Shown here piece after piece: positions 9,811 to 21,281 of a DNA stretch of 60,000 nt (position 1 is its first letter; each line of letters begins with the position of its first letter). This DNA comes from Antedon mediterranea (taxonomy: Eukaryota; Echinodermata; Crinoidea; Comatulida; Antedonidae). The notes beneath the pieces are model-generated. The model did not search any database and was not told the origin of the DNA. It saw only the letters and a program-made list of their open reading frames with translations. Both the position numbers and the translations under genes were made by a program. The stretch spans positions 23,402,001-23,462,000 of the forward strand of contig NC_092674.1 of the NCBI RefSeq assembly GCF_964355755.1, written 5' to 3'.

Positions 9811-12800
9811 TGAAAATCTTGTACAGTAAGAAATACGAAGAGGTAGGTGATGGTCATATGGAGCATCATGATTAATTCAAAACACGATGGCTATTTGTGC
9901 AGGTGACCTTTAGTTAGGAGATAATATCTATACAATGATATGAATGATAGGCCAACAAACAGGAATGTGCAAGACAATAAATCATAAATAGAGCTACACT
10001 GATTGGCGTGTCCTAGATTTGTATCGCCTGAAACACTAATATTTACTTCTAAATAATAAGAAAACTATTATTTTCATTATCTTGACTGTGTTTATTAAAG
10101 GTGTGTTCTTTCTTATTCAAAAACATTACATTTCTACACATGTTCAACATGTCTAATATGTTCAGCAGTTTATCCCAGTATGGTTTTTTATTCCACCATG
10201 GCATGATTTTTTTTCAAAACAGATGTAAACCACTTTTCTTTCTTTAAAACAACTGGAAATGGCATGTATGGCTGCGGCGAAAGTGAGAAAGTAAAGTTAC
10301 ACCCGCGAATTGACCTCAGGGGCCAGACTGACCGAACCAAGAAACAAACACACGGAAATGACAATGACAGGTACAATATGGCGTATTGAGAATGAAATCC
10401 TTCTAAACAATACTAAAGAAAATAGCCTGGTAAAAGTACTTGGGCTACAATTATAGGTCATGGCATTCACCTACGTGTGCCACGTAGATGTGGCCTAGGT
10501 TTGGCCTGTTTGAGCTGAGTCAAATAAACTTTTCTTGCAAAGGATAATCAAAGATAAAATATTCATTTTTAAGCTAAACTGACACAGAATAATAATATAA
10601 ATGCACATTATATCGAATCGGGTACGGCAAATAGGCTTACAATAACTCTAATTATGTTATCATAAAATAAAATTACCGTACACTAATTTAACTCTAAAAA
10701 AAGTCCTTTTCTCGTGTTTTATTTTTTAGACAATTAGTTTTCTTTTATCTTTAGGCCTAATTTCCCATGTTCTTTAGCACTAGTACAGTAATTCTCCCCG
10801 GGGAACGACACGGACATGCTGGGATCACATTAAAGACGATCGTCCAATAATAATGATATGACGACGCAATGTTTTACAAGCCACGTATTTAGTTTCTTAA
10901 CTGAAAAGGTTGCAATTTTCGTTTAGAAATAGCATTATGGCATTAAAAAGTACATGGTTCAATGATCATAACTCTATTACATTATGATAAAATGTATAAA
11001 TAAGTTTTAATTAATTGTGATCTTCGTGATTGAAGATAAACAGATAAATTTTCATGTGTTTTTCATTGCAATGTTTTCAGAAACAACAACTGAAAACAAA
11101 ACAACGTTGTTATTTCCAATCCATGTTCTATTGGGCGTTTTACTCCATGATCTGGCATTGGTTTTTGTAAATTACACAGGTACTGTGTTTGTTACTATAA
11201 ACTGTCTTTGTGGATTGAGTTTCTATCGTAGTCGGTAGACAATTTACAAAAGCAAAAAAAAAACAAAAAAAAAACAGGAACTGGCATATAATTCTTACTA
11301 ACTAGTCCCATCGAGCACAAACTAATAGTGGTTGGCCGGGGACTATTATTTAGTTGATTCTCTTCCCCTTTTCCTGTCAACAAATATGTTTTTTTTTTCA
11401 ACGAAAATAATATAATAATCACACAATTAGTTTGTTTTGTTTAGAAAGAAACATATTAATGGCATTCCATTTTTCTGTCAAATGTATATACAAGCCTACA
11501 AACCTCTAATAAGAAACATTTACCCGCCGCGCCTCACAAATGTAACATTTTAAAAAACAAAATCACAAACACGAACATCTAAATGAAAGCGTTGATGGCA
11601 ATTTAGGACAGTTATATTTTATGAATGCATTACACAAACACGAGATACAATTACAATGTACTACACGTGTCAAAGTGATAAGCGAGGCTTATCATTTTTT
11701 GAATAATTAAACTGGAATCACAAAAGCACATGCGTTCAATATCCGTTTACAAATTGGTGTAAAAAAAAGCATGAACGATGTTTGCAATTATCGAAGAATA
11801 TAAAGTAAGACGGACCAGCATGAAAATATAAATATTTAATGAAGACAGATGTTGGTGCAATAATTGTCAACATGTGCGAAGTATTCTGGATATAGGCCTA
11901 GTATATGGAATATTGGGTCTATTTTATACAACAAGTTTTTAATATTACATTTTCTCGGAGAAGAATTAGATTCATAATACTACTGAAATAACCATTTTTA
12001 TTGTGCCAAACATTTTTTTAAGAACCAAAGTTGCATTGCATTGTATCCTGAAATGTCCCTTTTGTCTATATATTTGTTGCACATTTAAAATATCATTAGA
12101 TATTATATAAATAGTGTGTACTATTGCACGCCATGTGACCCACAAAAGTCCTGTATATAGTGTCTAAAAGCCTATTATTAGGCCTACTGTTTTAAAATTT
12201 GGTTGATTGACGATTATAATACATATGCACGTGACTGTCTCACACCTAGCAGGGATTTGTTGTTCAACATTAAATCAACGAAACAATTAGAGCCTTTTGA
12301 TTACCTCCATGCTTTTGATATTGATGGTAGTTTGCTTGCTTGGTGATGGCATTGAATTGAGATAGGCACTGTGGAACAATCGTGTTTTGGGGGTCGTTTC
12401 TTCTCCCTTATACTGCATGCTATTGTAATTTATTTATCACATTTCCCCAGAACAACACAATTCCTAAAATATTTTAATGAATGTTTAATCTTTCCGGCAA
12501 TGTGACTGCAGTATTTATACTATATACATGTGTTCTGTTCCTCGGACATATTTTAGTTTATTTTAATCAATTCAAATACGTATAAGAAGAACAAATCACT
12601 AAAGTCATGAAATAATATCCACAGAAAAAGTATTATCCTTAGGCAATCAAGAATGTGATTGCAAAATAAACACAATTTCCAATGTCAAAAGTCACCAGAG
12701 GTCAAACCAATAAAAATAATTCCAAGAGCAAGATCTTTTGTTATGTGTCGATATACCTTTTGAATGAGCTCTGTATACCAGTAAAATTGATACAACAAAT

Positions 12801-12889
12801 AAACCATTCTATGATAATTAGACCTAGAGTGGAGATTAACAATTTATCGTGACTTTTTGAGTTTGTAAATATAAATTTCGTCGACTTAC
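9811..12889. other. Unassigned DNA, probably intron or flank of the minus-strand gene
   Basis: No exon could be supported. It would lie in the first intron of the minus-strand gene whose first exon ends at 12890. It holds several TAGGCCTA octamers (for example ~11895 and ~12180) and an A-rich run at ~11250-11277. Confidence 0.45.
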
Positions 12890-13072
12890 CTCTGCATTTA
12901 GCCTTTCTAACCGCTCGTGTCTCATTTGCAATTGCACTGCCTGTAAGCTGCTGATTGTAAATCCCTGAAAAGTTGCCACTACGAAGAAAAAGGCAAAAGT
13001 GACACAGAACATAGCAATAAGCATGGACTTTGGCGACCGGCTTCGAAAGACATGAAATATAGTACCAGCCAT
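12890..13072 (-). CDS. First coding exon of a type II membrane protein with start of a coiled coil
   Basis: Reading leftward from the ATG at 13072, 61 codons end exactly at a perfect donor (GAG|GTAAGT, exon end 12890). The peptide has a short basic cytoplasmic N-terminus (FRSRSPKS), one hydrophobic segment at residues ~17-36 (MLIAMFCVTFAFFFVVATF), then a charged heptad-like stretch rich in L, Q, E and R. This layout (short tail, signal anchor, coiled-coil stem) is typical of Golgi type II proteins such as GOLM1/GOLM2, but I see no diagnostic residues. An in-frame ATG at 13162 would add 30 residues; I prefer 13072 because its start peptide fits a signal anchor. Further exons would lie at lower coordinates; none was found. 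Confidence 0.55.
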
Positions 13073-14104
13073 ACTAGTAGCAGATTTTTTGCAAAAGTTA
13101 ACCCGACAATGTTTGCCGCTGTAAAGGCCAATTAGCCGTACTTTTAGCCTGAATCCACGCACTCACACTCACAGACTAGCAGCACACACGATGATATATT
13201 TCCCTAAGCAGAAAATGTTAAAAGCATTTCCTCCGTGGCCTTGCTCAATGATTACACCATTGAATCAGATTACATCCGAACGAAAGGTCGCAGTAGTACT
13301 TGGTATAAAAAATAAATCAAAATTGTCTATATCTTCGTTTGTATCGACCTACAATGGAATGTATCAAAAAGATGGAAGACCAGACTAAGCTTATAAGTTT
13401 CTTTCGAAGTTATACGTCTTATATTTGACCTGACTTCAGGAAGAGATTCTTAAATGAAATTGATAAACCCACCAATCAGAACAAAGTATCCTCGACCTCG
13501 CTCCTACAATATCTCAGTTCGGGCAAAGGTTCAGATTACAAGTTCAAAGAAAATTACAAGTTATTAAAGGAATATTTACCCTTAATTTATGATTGTTCCG
13601 TAAAATCATGATTGACCTAAAAAGTGTTAGATCATAAAAAAAAATCACAAAGTATTCGACTATTGTTTCAAAATAATATTTTCAAGCACTTATTCATTCA
13701 TAAACTAATATATCCGAATAATTTAGCCACCTTTGTTTTTGTTTTTTTTTTAAATCACATAATACTTAATAGTTCCACAGATCATTTTGATTAAAATCCA
13801 TTCAAGAGGGGTACCGTATTTTCGAAAATCGTGCTAAAATCCTAATATTGTTTGACAAAAATTGAATTTGTGTCGATGTGACACTAAACAAGTAGGGCCT
13901 ATTTTGTTTATATCATATTTTCTTTTTGAATTATTAAGTCAAGCAAGTTTAAATTGTATAAATAAAGAAACAGAATTACAACAAAGCAAATTTTATAGAA
14001 CTCGTGATAAATAAAATAAAGGATGAAATCAAATTACGACCAATACACTAATAGAAATAGCCGTCTTTATTTATTTAAATTCAAAGGTAGGTTTTACTGA
14101 AACA
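13073..14104. other. 5' flank of the minus-strand membrane-protein gene
   Basis: This should contain the 5' UTR and promoter of the gene at 12890-13072. No TATA box or other defining site could be placed with confidence, and no other gene is seen. Confidence 0.4.
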
Positions 14105-14245
14105 ATGACAATGTTGTGGGTATCAGTGGCTGGATCTCAATGCATGGAGATACTGTACAAATAAAATAAGCAAAACTAAATCAAAACAGCCAGAAAAAAA
14201 TTGCAGAGATTTCGGGCAACACTACTAGCCCTTCATCTATTTTTA
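14105..14245 (+). mobile_element. Penelope-like element fragment (terminal region)
   Basis: The stretch GTGGGTATCAGTGGCTGG / ATCTCAATG matches the minus strand near 28115-28160. The following CAAAACAGCCAGAAAA ... GCAGAGATTTCGGGCAACAC and TAGCCCTTCATC match the plus strand at 27773-27822. Thus it joins two blocks that are separated and inverted at 28 kb. The hammerhead-like core on its minus strand is mutated (TAGATGA instead of CTGATGA). Confidence 0.7.
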
Positions 14246-14461
14246 AAGAAATGTACGTAACAGATAATAAGTAATTTGTGAATTGCTTTTTATAGAGACA
14301 CATAATTATAAAAACAAGGTACACTTGTTCATCCTCCTGGATGTCGGCCCATTATCTTATGACGAAAATAAAATCAAACCTTTGTGTTTCATTTTTTTTC
14401 ATTTATGTTAATTTTTGCACATCAACTTAAACAGACAAATCAAAACTAGTCTAAAGTTTAG

Positions 14462-14790
14462 TTAGGTTTATTTTATTTATTTAGTTAACAACATATTTAT
14501 CCAGGATTACAAAATCAGGTACATTGTGGTCCTCTCTTAAATGCAAATAAATCTGGAAAAAATATTGATATCTATAGCTTTAAATGAATAAATTGTTGGA
14601 GAATATTTAATTTCAGTTAGTAGGTTATTCCATATTTTAGCGTCTGCTACTTTAAACGAACAAGTTCATCTTACTAATGGTATAATAGTAGGGTATTGTT
14701 ATTTTTAGGTTCTAACCCACGTGACGTGTATGTAGGTGAAATATCGCCAAACCAGCTCAATTTCTTTTGTTAATCTTCTTGGTTAGATTG
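14462..14790 (-). pseudogene. LINE 3' fragment (reverse-transcriptase C-terminus and tail)
   Basis: The minus strand encodes a typical LINE C-terminal pattern (FKVADAKIWNNLL, EIKYSPTIYSFK) with a frameshift upstream. A short 3' UTR and a TAAATAAATAAAATA tail follow, ending near 14462. It is 5'-truncated, as most LINE copies are. Confidence 0.7.
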
Positions 14791-15951
14791 CCTTGTCTAG
14801 ACTAATTTTGCAAGATGTTCTCCAACGTTTGTAAATCTTAGTATACTAGCAAACAAACCACATTGCTTTTTTTAAAAACTAAGACTAAAGAGTTTGCTTG
14901 CAAACTAAAGTTTAATCAGACTCCCCAGCTTTGTAACATTAAGATATCGGGAGGTTTAGAGAACTTTAGAGCCGAGGGCACTATAACATTTTGCAAATTG
15001 CATCAAACCATGAAGTAAAAGACTGACTTTTAAAAACCCCAAAAAACCTAAGTGGCATCTATAATTATAGTAAACATAAATGCAGTTATATCACTTATTA
15101 TTAGTAGGTCTATGTTTTCTATTCTCTTATCTCTATTTAGCGTTAGAAGACATTTTAAATGTATACATATCGGAATATTTTTTTAAACCAAAATATCGGG
15201 TGAAATTCGAAATATCAGCAGATTCACTCACGCCATTATCGAGAGATCCCCTAGGAGGTCTTGTGTAGACATTTAGCAAAAATCGGTTTCTGCAGTGTGC
15301 CGAAGTTTGTCTAAACTGTAAGCTTACTATGCATCGAACTTTCCTTGACAAATTAAGAGTTTGAGACAAACAAAAGTGTGCCAGTTCAGACTAGCTAAGC
15401 TACAGTATAAGATAGCCATATCAATTCCTAGTTTCACTAGCACACTTTACCCAACTTTTGTTTTCCAACTATGAGTGAATTTGCAACTGTTTAAGGAAGT
15501 TTGTGACTAGAGTACAGTAGTTGCTGTCTGTTTGTCTGTCTGTCTATCATTCGGTAACGACAGTCGCATATATTTTGTATAGGCTATTAAAACCAGTGGC
15601 CTATTTCGGGCCAACGAGTTTAGATATTTATAGTTAAGAAATATAAAACATTATGTACAATTATTGAGGTAAATATATACAAACATGTATGTGATAAGCC
15701 AATAAAGTAACTAAAATTAAGGCCTAATATGCATCGAACTTTCCTTGAGAAACAAGGAGTTTGCTCGAGTTTGCAAAAAAAAGATTATCACATCATTGTT
15801 AAATTGTCAAAATGAAAAATATAAGAAAATGTCTGATTAGAATTTAGAAATACCAATGGCCATTTTTGTGAAAAACACTCAATGTACTGAAAGGCTAACG
15901 AAAATGAAGAAATCAATTATAGTTAATTTCACTCTTCCCTGCTTAAACATT
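14791..15951. other. Spacer downstream of the sialyltransferase
   Basis: A direct repeat, TGCATCGAACTTTCCTTGA plus related flank, occurs at ~15330 and ~15730. A (TCTG)n-like microsatellite is at ~15525-15548. No gene is supported. Confidence 0.45.
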
Positions 15952-16207
15952 CTAATTACACCTATCGGTTACCATTCGTATCACTTGATTTCGATTTAAT
16001 TCACTTAAAACAACTTGCTCCTCGCTAAAGTTATGTGAACGGTACCCGCCAAGTTTCATGTGGTCGAAATAATGGTACGGAACTGGTTTTCCACTTGGAC
16101 TAACAGTCGAAGTATAAAACCCGTATGCAGATACTGAGCGGCACATGGTTAAAGCAATTGCTATACCTCGAATCCCAGCTGTTGGCATCTTACTTAACTT
16201 CCAAAAC
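15952..16207 (-). CDS. Alpha-2,8-sialyltransferase-like, last coding exon (motifs S, III and VS)
   Basis: Minus-strand exon from acceptor TTTTGCAG|G (exon start 16207) to a TAG stop at 15954-15952. It carries sialyl motif S (PTAGIRGIAIALTMC, from ~16185), then YGFY, motif III (YHYFDH) and motif VS (HNFSEEQVVLSEL), ending in a C-terminal Cys (RMVTDRCN). These are the GT29-family signatures; Pro-Val-Pro-Tyr-His-Tyr-Phe-Asp is closest to the ST8Sia group. The first base G completes a codon with the AT at the end of the upstream exon, giving ...AAIKMFWKLSKMPTAG. The enzyme would be a Golgi type II protein transferring sialic acid from CMP-sialic acid to glycans. Confidence 0.88.
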
Positions 16208-16817
16208 CTGCAAAACATAAAAAATAGAATAAATAAAAAATAAAATATAAAATAATAAAAACATGAAACATTTTGGTCATTGCGCTTCGATGGAAATTGT
16301 TCCGACTCTAAAACAGCCCCTCCTCAATTTCAAATAAACTTTTCCTAATTTGTTTACAAAAAAAAAAGATTGGACTATAACGTTTCTCTCAATTAAAAAG
16401 ATGGAGATAAGAAGTAATAATGCCTTGGTTAGAGGTGGTTACACCATATTGAAGATATTTACCCCGTGTATTCGTGTGGTGTAGGTCTAAAGGGTTGGTG
16501 AAAACATGAATTATTCATTATTTCTTCATCGCTTACTACGATTTTTCGTTATAGAGGGCGCTGTACATGTTTGACCAAAACTAAATAGCGGGAAAGACCT
16601 ACAGTTTTCAAATGAAATAAATTAGGCATGTAAAATCAAATAATAGCAACTATCGATATATCTTAAAGGTGGATTTACCGTAATATGTATTTAGCGAGTG
16701 GGTGGTAATACTAAACTATACAGACTAATAAGTAATATGCCTATAAAAACTGTAGACCCGACCGAGTTGCCCTAACTTACGCTAGGCCTAGAAAAATTGT
16801 AACCTTAAATTAATCAC

Positions 16818-17300
16818 ATTTTAATAGCTGCAGTGGCACCTTCTGCCGACACTCTTATATCAAATTTAATGCCACTTTTATACAACATGTCTACAAATGC
16901 CATATGTCTTCTGAATCGTGCTTTAGTCTTTAGACCGTCAGTAAAAACAGTCAACAAAATAATGGATTTACGCAAAGCCAACAGTTCTTTATAAGCCGGA
17001 CATTTCTTCTTTTGTTTCGAAAAACATTGCAACACTTGATTACATTTCACATAATTAATTCCACTCAAATCTGTTCGATTCCCAACATCTTTCTCGTAAC
17101 CTTTATACTTGGCCATGTTTAAACGTATTATTAAATCATGCGATGAAATTTCATTTCCACATCCACTATGGAGAAGTATACCTGAACTCCCTACGACGGC
17201 GCATGAATTATATAACTTAATATCTGTTCTCTGTTTTATTCGGGCATCTAATTTAAATGGTTGCAGAAACAGCCTTGCAGTTAATTTATTCAAGTTTCTC
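16818..17300 (-). CDS. Alpha-2,8-sialyltransferase-like exon with sialyl motif L
   Basis: Minus-strand exon from acceptor ATTTTTTAG|G (start 17300) to a weak donor AAAAT|GTGATT (end 16818): one base, 160 codons and two bases, phase-compatible with the exon at 16207. It holds motif L from ~17203 (CAVVGSSGILLHSGCG, then SHDLIIRLN and GYEKDVGNRTDL). Notably the Asn normally found after CAVVG (VVGN), a CMP-sialic-acid contact, is Ser here (VVGS), while the motif L cysteine and most of the remainder are retained. The region between motifs is long and ST8-like (LLTVFTDGLKTKARFRRHM). The upstream exon(s) with the membrane anchor are not identified. Either this is a divergent active enzyme or a paralogue with changed donor binding. 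Confidence 0.87.
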
Positions 17301-17699
17301 CTAAAAAATAATAAGACAATATAAATAGGTAATGATACTGACCTGTCTGATTATTCAATTTGACGTTAATATGACGTTAATAAAACTATGGTTGAAGGCC
17401 AATGCACTAAACACAAATAACGTTTTAAATTTGGCTTTCGGATGAGCAGCGGTATATCGAAATCAAAACGTTTACATAACGTTATTATAACGTATATAAT
17501 TATAACGTATAGGCCTATATTATATCGGGGAAAATTATGTTGCTCATAGACGTTAAAAACATCACGCAGAAAATTATAAATCAAATGTTCCAATAAAGCG
17601 AACGATAGACCTATTTCAGAATTATCTTCAGATTTGTTTTTTGCGAAAACGTTTTAAAAACGGATGGATCATCCGAACTGCACTGCCACTCGCCTGCGT

Positions 17700-17850
17700 T
17701 GTACCTACGTCATTGCGTTGCGTTGCGTTCTGCTTCGGTTCCGACTAGGACGTAAGCAATTTGGCCATTGACAAGCGATTGCTTTTTTGAACTATCGCTT
17801 GTTATTGGTCAAATTACTTTTGTTGCTCTTACGTCCTAGTGAGAACCATA
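17700..17850. mobile_element. Foldback MITE family F, diverged copy
   Basis: TTGCGTTGCGTTCTGCTTCG through GACTAGGACGTAAGCAA, CAAGCGATTGC and TTGGTCAAATTAC to ACGTCCTAGTGAGAACC resembles the foldback family, with a scrambled left end. It lies just upstream (minus-strand sense) of the motif L exon. Confidence 0.6.
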
Positions 17851-17929
17851 AACGTATCGTTTCCAAAGCTTTTTATTGATGACCCGAAATTTATTTAGGC
17901 CTATACTAAACCTTCTTCTAAACACCCCA

Positions 17930-18065
17930 TTTCGGTATTTTTCAACGCAAGCGAGTTGACCAATCACACGCATTTTTTCGAGTAATTCATCGCTTGCGAT
18001 TGGACAAATCACTTTTCGTTGCATTACGTCCTTGCGTCGCGTCCTAGTGGAAACCAAGCTTTAAA
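17930..18065. mobile_element. Foldback MITE family F, left-truncated copy
   Basis: CAACGCAAGCGAGTTGACCA to CCTAGTGGAAACCAAGCTTTA matches the centre and right arm; the left arm is missing. Confidence 0.65.
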
Positions 18066-18102
18066 GCGAGTATCGGTGTTTAAAATGGCTAGTTTTACAA
18101 TA

Positions 18103-18294
18103 AGGCTTGGTTCCCACTAGCGACGCAACGCAAGGACGTAACGAAACGCAAGTGAATTGACCAATCACAAGCGATGGCTTATTCGCTTGTGATTGCTACC
18201 GTAACTGTCTATAACTTCGCTTGTCATTGGTTAAAACGCTTGCGTTGCGTTTACGTCCTTGCGTTACGTTCTAGTGAGAACCAAGCTTTAGTGG
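18103..18294. mobile_element. Foldback MITE family F, full copy
   Basis: Starts AAGGCTTGGTTCCCACTAGC and ends CTAGTGAGAACCAAGCTTTA. It has a small CCGTAACTG insertion relative to the copy at 7470 and abuts the TTAA-flanked element to its right. Confidence 0.85.
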
Positions 18295-19938
18295 TAACAA
18301 CACTTAAGAGCCATTGTCTGTAAGAATCAAAGAAATATCAAAAAGAAGGGCAGACTCAAAAAAATGGATTTCTTTCAAATTTTGCACATGGCTATATATG
18401 TGTTGAGAGAAATCAAATATGAAGTATTTTTTTTATTTCACACGTATATTTCCATGGCAACGGCCAAATTTGTGTTTTTGACAAATTTTGTCCTTTTTTA
18501 AGGTTTTTTAAAATGGATATTGGTACTACTTTGATGAACGATATTTTTGTTTTGTTCATTTAATTATAAAAAATAATTAGTGTATGCATAATAGCAATGC
18601 ATTGTGTACCTGTTTCAAATTTTTTTATTTTTTTTTATTTCATACTTTGGGAGATACCATTTATTTAAAAAGGGGTGTTTTTCACTTTTTTTAAATTGTT
18701 CAATGCAACTAAATTTTACTTCACCATAACGCCCAAAGTGGTGTATTTTTTTAGCTGATTTATTACAAATAGGTAGTTCTAATGTTTAATAATTGATTTC
18801 TAAAATAAAATACTGGGGTAAATTTAAAATCTACAAGCAGTGTTGCGAGAAACAGGCATTTTTATAAAAAAAAAAACATGGTATATTAGTAAAAACATTT
18901 TATTTTCTTTGATTATTTGATTTGAAACTCATTGGTCAGAAAAATTCTGAATGTTTTATATAGTTCTAGTTGTGTTGTGAGAAAAAAAAAATTAATTTTT
19001 AATTATAGATTCTATAATTCCCAGTTTTAATGTCATTTTATAGGTTATATCCTCTGGAAATTTGAATAAATTATCAGATCGTTGTGAATTTTAATCTTTG
19101 CAATAGATTACTCCTCTCTTATATTGAATCTCCATTTTCATTTGTTTACTTCTTTTATTTGCTAACCTAAGCAGATCCCACATGCCCATCCACCACCACT
19201 TTCGACTACCACCCCTCCCCCACCCCGACTATAACCACAACAAGATAAACTGCAACACTTTGGTCGATCATCCACTATAGAGTGTCAAATGCATGCATTC
19301 AAGCACCACCCACACTGCCCCTACTATCGCCCCAATGAATAGAGACGGATTCAAACTCCTCCATCCCACCCCCTCCCCCTTTCTCCAAGCCCCCACCCAC
19401 CCCAAGTTAAAAATTGCAATGCAAAAGATAGGACATAAAGTTAAGTTTTTAGACCCTCGCCTTCAACCCCAACTATTTAAAAGTCCTGGATCCACCACTT
19501 TCCCCTCCCCAAAATAGAACCAATCAAAAGTCAATGATATACTCAGGTATGTTAATGCTACATAACAAATATTGAAGCCCTGATTTGAAATTTCATTTCA
19601 TTTAAGGTCAGCATGTAAAATATCACACTTTATTATTAAATATTGGTTTTAAATTCATTATTTTGTTTACTGTGATTGTTGGATTCAGTATTAATTATTA
19701 ATTAATAATTATCTGATCATTATCTAATTTCCCTTGGTTATGCATAGCAACAGTTACTATGGTAACTAAAAATGAGATATTCTTTAGATTTTGCATATTT
19801 ATCTCATACAAATTTAAATTTGTAGATTATTAGCAGGCATGCCTTATTTGCATTTTCAAATTACCGTTTCACAAGGTCATATTCGTAAGCACTTTCTTCT
19901 GTGATTATTTTTATTCATGAAAACCCCATATTTTATTT

Positions 19939-20461
19939 ACAGCGGCCACCTCCCTTAACGGACGCACTTTGAAAAGCCTGTTTGTTCTTCCTATCTAATT
20001 AGTGCATTTGGTGCTTACCGTAAGCAGCTGCGGGCACCTTTTTATACTAAAAATGAGATTTTTTGTAAGCGGCCAATCGAAAAATTATTGCATGGACCTA
20101 TGAATTAGAGGTGCATGTTTATTCTATTTCTTTATATATTAGCTTTATTTTGAAGAGGTTTTAAAAACATTACTGTGAAGAGATGAGAAAACTACACAGA
20201 TTTTGACCGACCATTTTTCATATCATAAAAGTTTTTAAAATTTGTCTGAAAATGCTAAAAAATACTAAACCACCTGATTATAAATAATAATAGGCCTACA
20301 ATTAGCTGGAAAATTGAGAGGCTCGTTTCGTTAAGAATATCGTATATAGCCATAATAAGTGATTTTGGCCCTTTATCGGCAGAACCTCCCGTAAGGGGTC
20401 ACCGCCCGTAAGCGGCCACTTTTCCAGGTCCCGAGGGTGGCCACTTACGGGAGGTTCAACT
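19939..20461. mobile_element. MITE nested in the TTAA element (GAACCTCCC family)
   Basis: The right end GGGAGGTTCAACTGTA and neighbouring CCCGTAAGCGGCCACTT, CCACTTACGGGAGG repeats, with a degraded left end (TTACAGCGGCCACCTCCC), suggest a TA-flanked MITE. The left boundary is uncertain. Confidence 0.45.
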
Positions 20462-21281
20462 GTATTTAAAAAAACAATTATCCTTAGTTATGCATAGAAA
20501 CATGTTCTAAGATAACATAAATAATACATTTTGACATAACTTGACCCAACAAATGACCCTTTCACAAGGTCAGACCTTTTCTGGGATTCAGTAGATAAGT
20601 AAATTTGGGAAAAGGTAGTAAAGCTATGTAATCAATTGTTTGTAGTCATGAAACCCCATATTAAAAATATTGTACTTAGTTACGTATAGAAACAGTTGCT
20701 ACAATACACTATAGGTAAAATGTTGATGTCATTTGACCTCAATATGTAAACATTTTTTTTTTCATGAAACTCCATATTTAATTTTTAAAAAAAATATCAT
20801 TTGTTACGTAAACAGGTTTAAGATAACACTAAAGGTCATTTTTTTTAACCTTTATTCAGATTCGTCAAGACTTTCTTTCTGAGATTATTAGGATTCAGTA
20901 TTTAAAGTAAATTTGGCAAAAAGTAGAAATGTAAAACTATGTAGAAAAAATGTTTTGTATTTATGAAAACCCCTTATTTTTGTTTTAAATTTTCGCATAG
21001 AAACTGTTACTATGGTAAAATGTTGACCTCAAAATGAATGAATTTACAAGGTCAAGTTTGTCATTAATGGAATGCAGTAGAAGTAAAATTGAGAAAAATT
21101 ACAAATGCAATCAATTCCTTGTATTTATAAAAACGCCATTTTTTTACGTTTTAAAAAAAATTACTTTCCTTAGTTACACATAGAAATGGTTGCTAAGGTA
21201 ACACTATAGGTAAAATATGAAAATTGTTGAGAATTGTTATGAACTATCTTGTAAATTTTGATCAAACATTAATAGTTGTAG

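Noticed and set aside
10188-10376. 62-codon minus-strand frame with hydrophobic start, considered as an exon of the 13-kb gene
   Set aside because: No supporting splice sites in phase and no similarity to a stem or lumenal domain.
17836-18057. 73-codon minus-strand frame upstream of the sialyltransferase, considered as its N-terminal exon
   Set aside because: It overlaps foldback MITE sequence and has no membrane segment.
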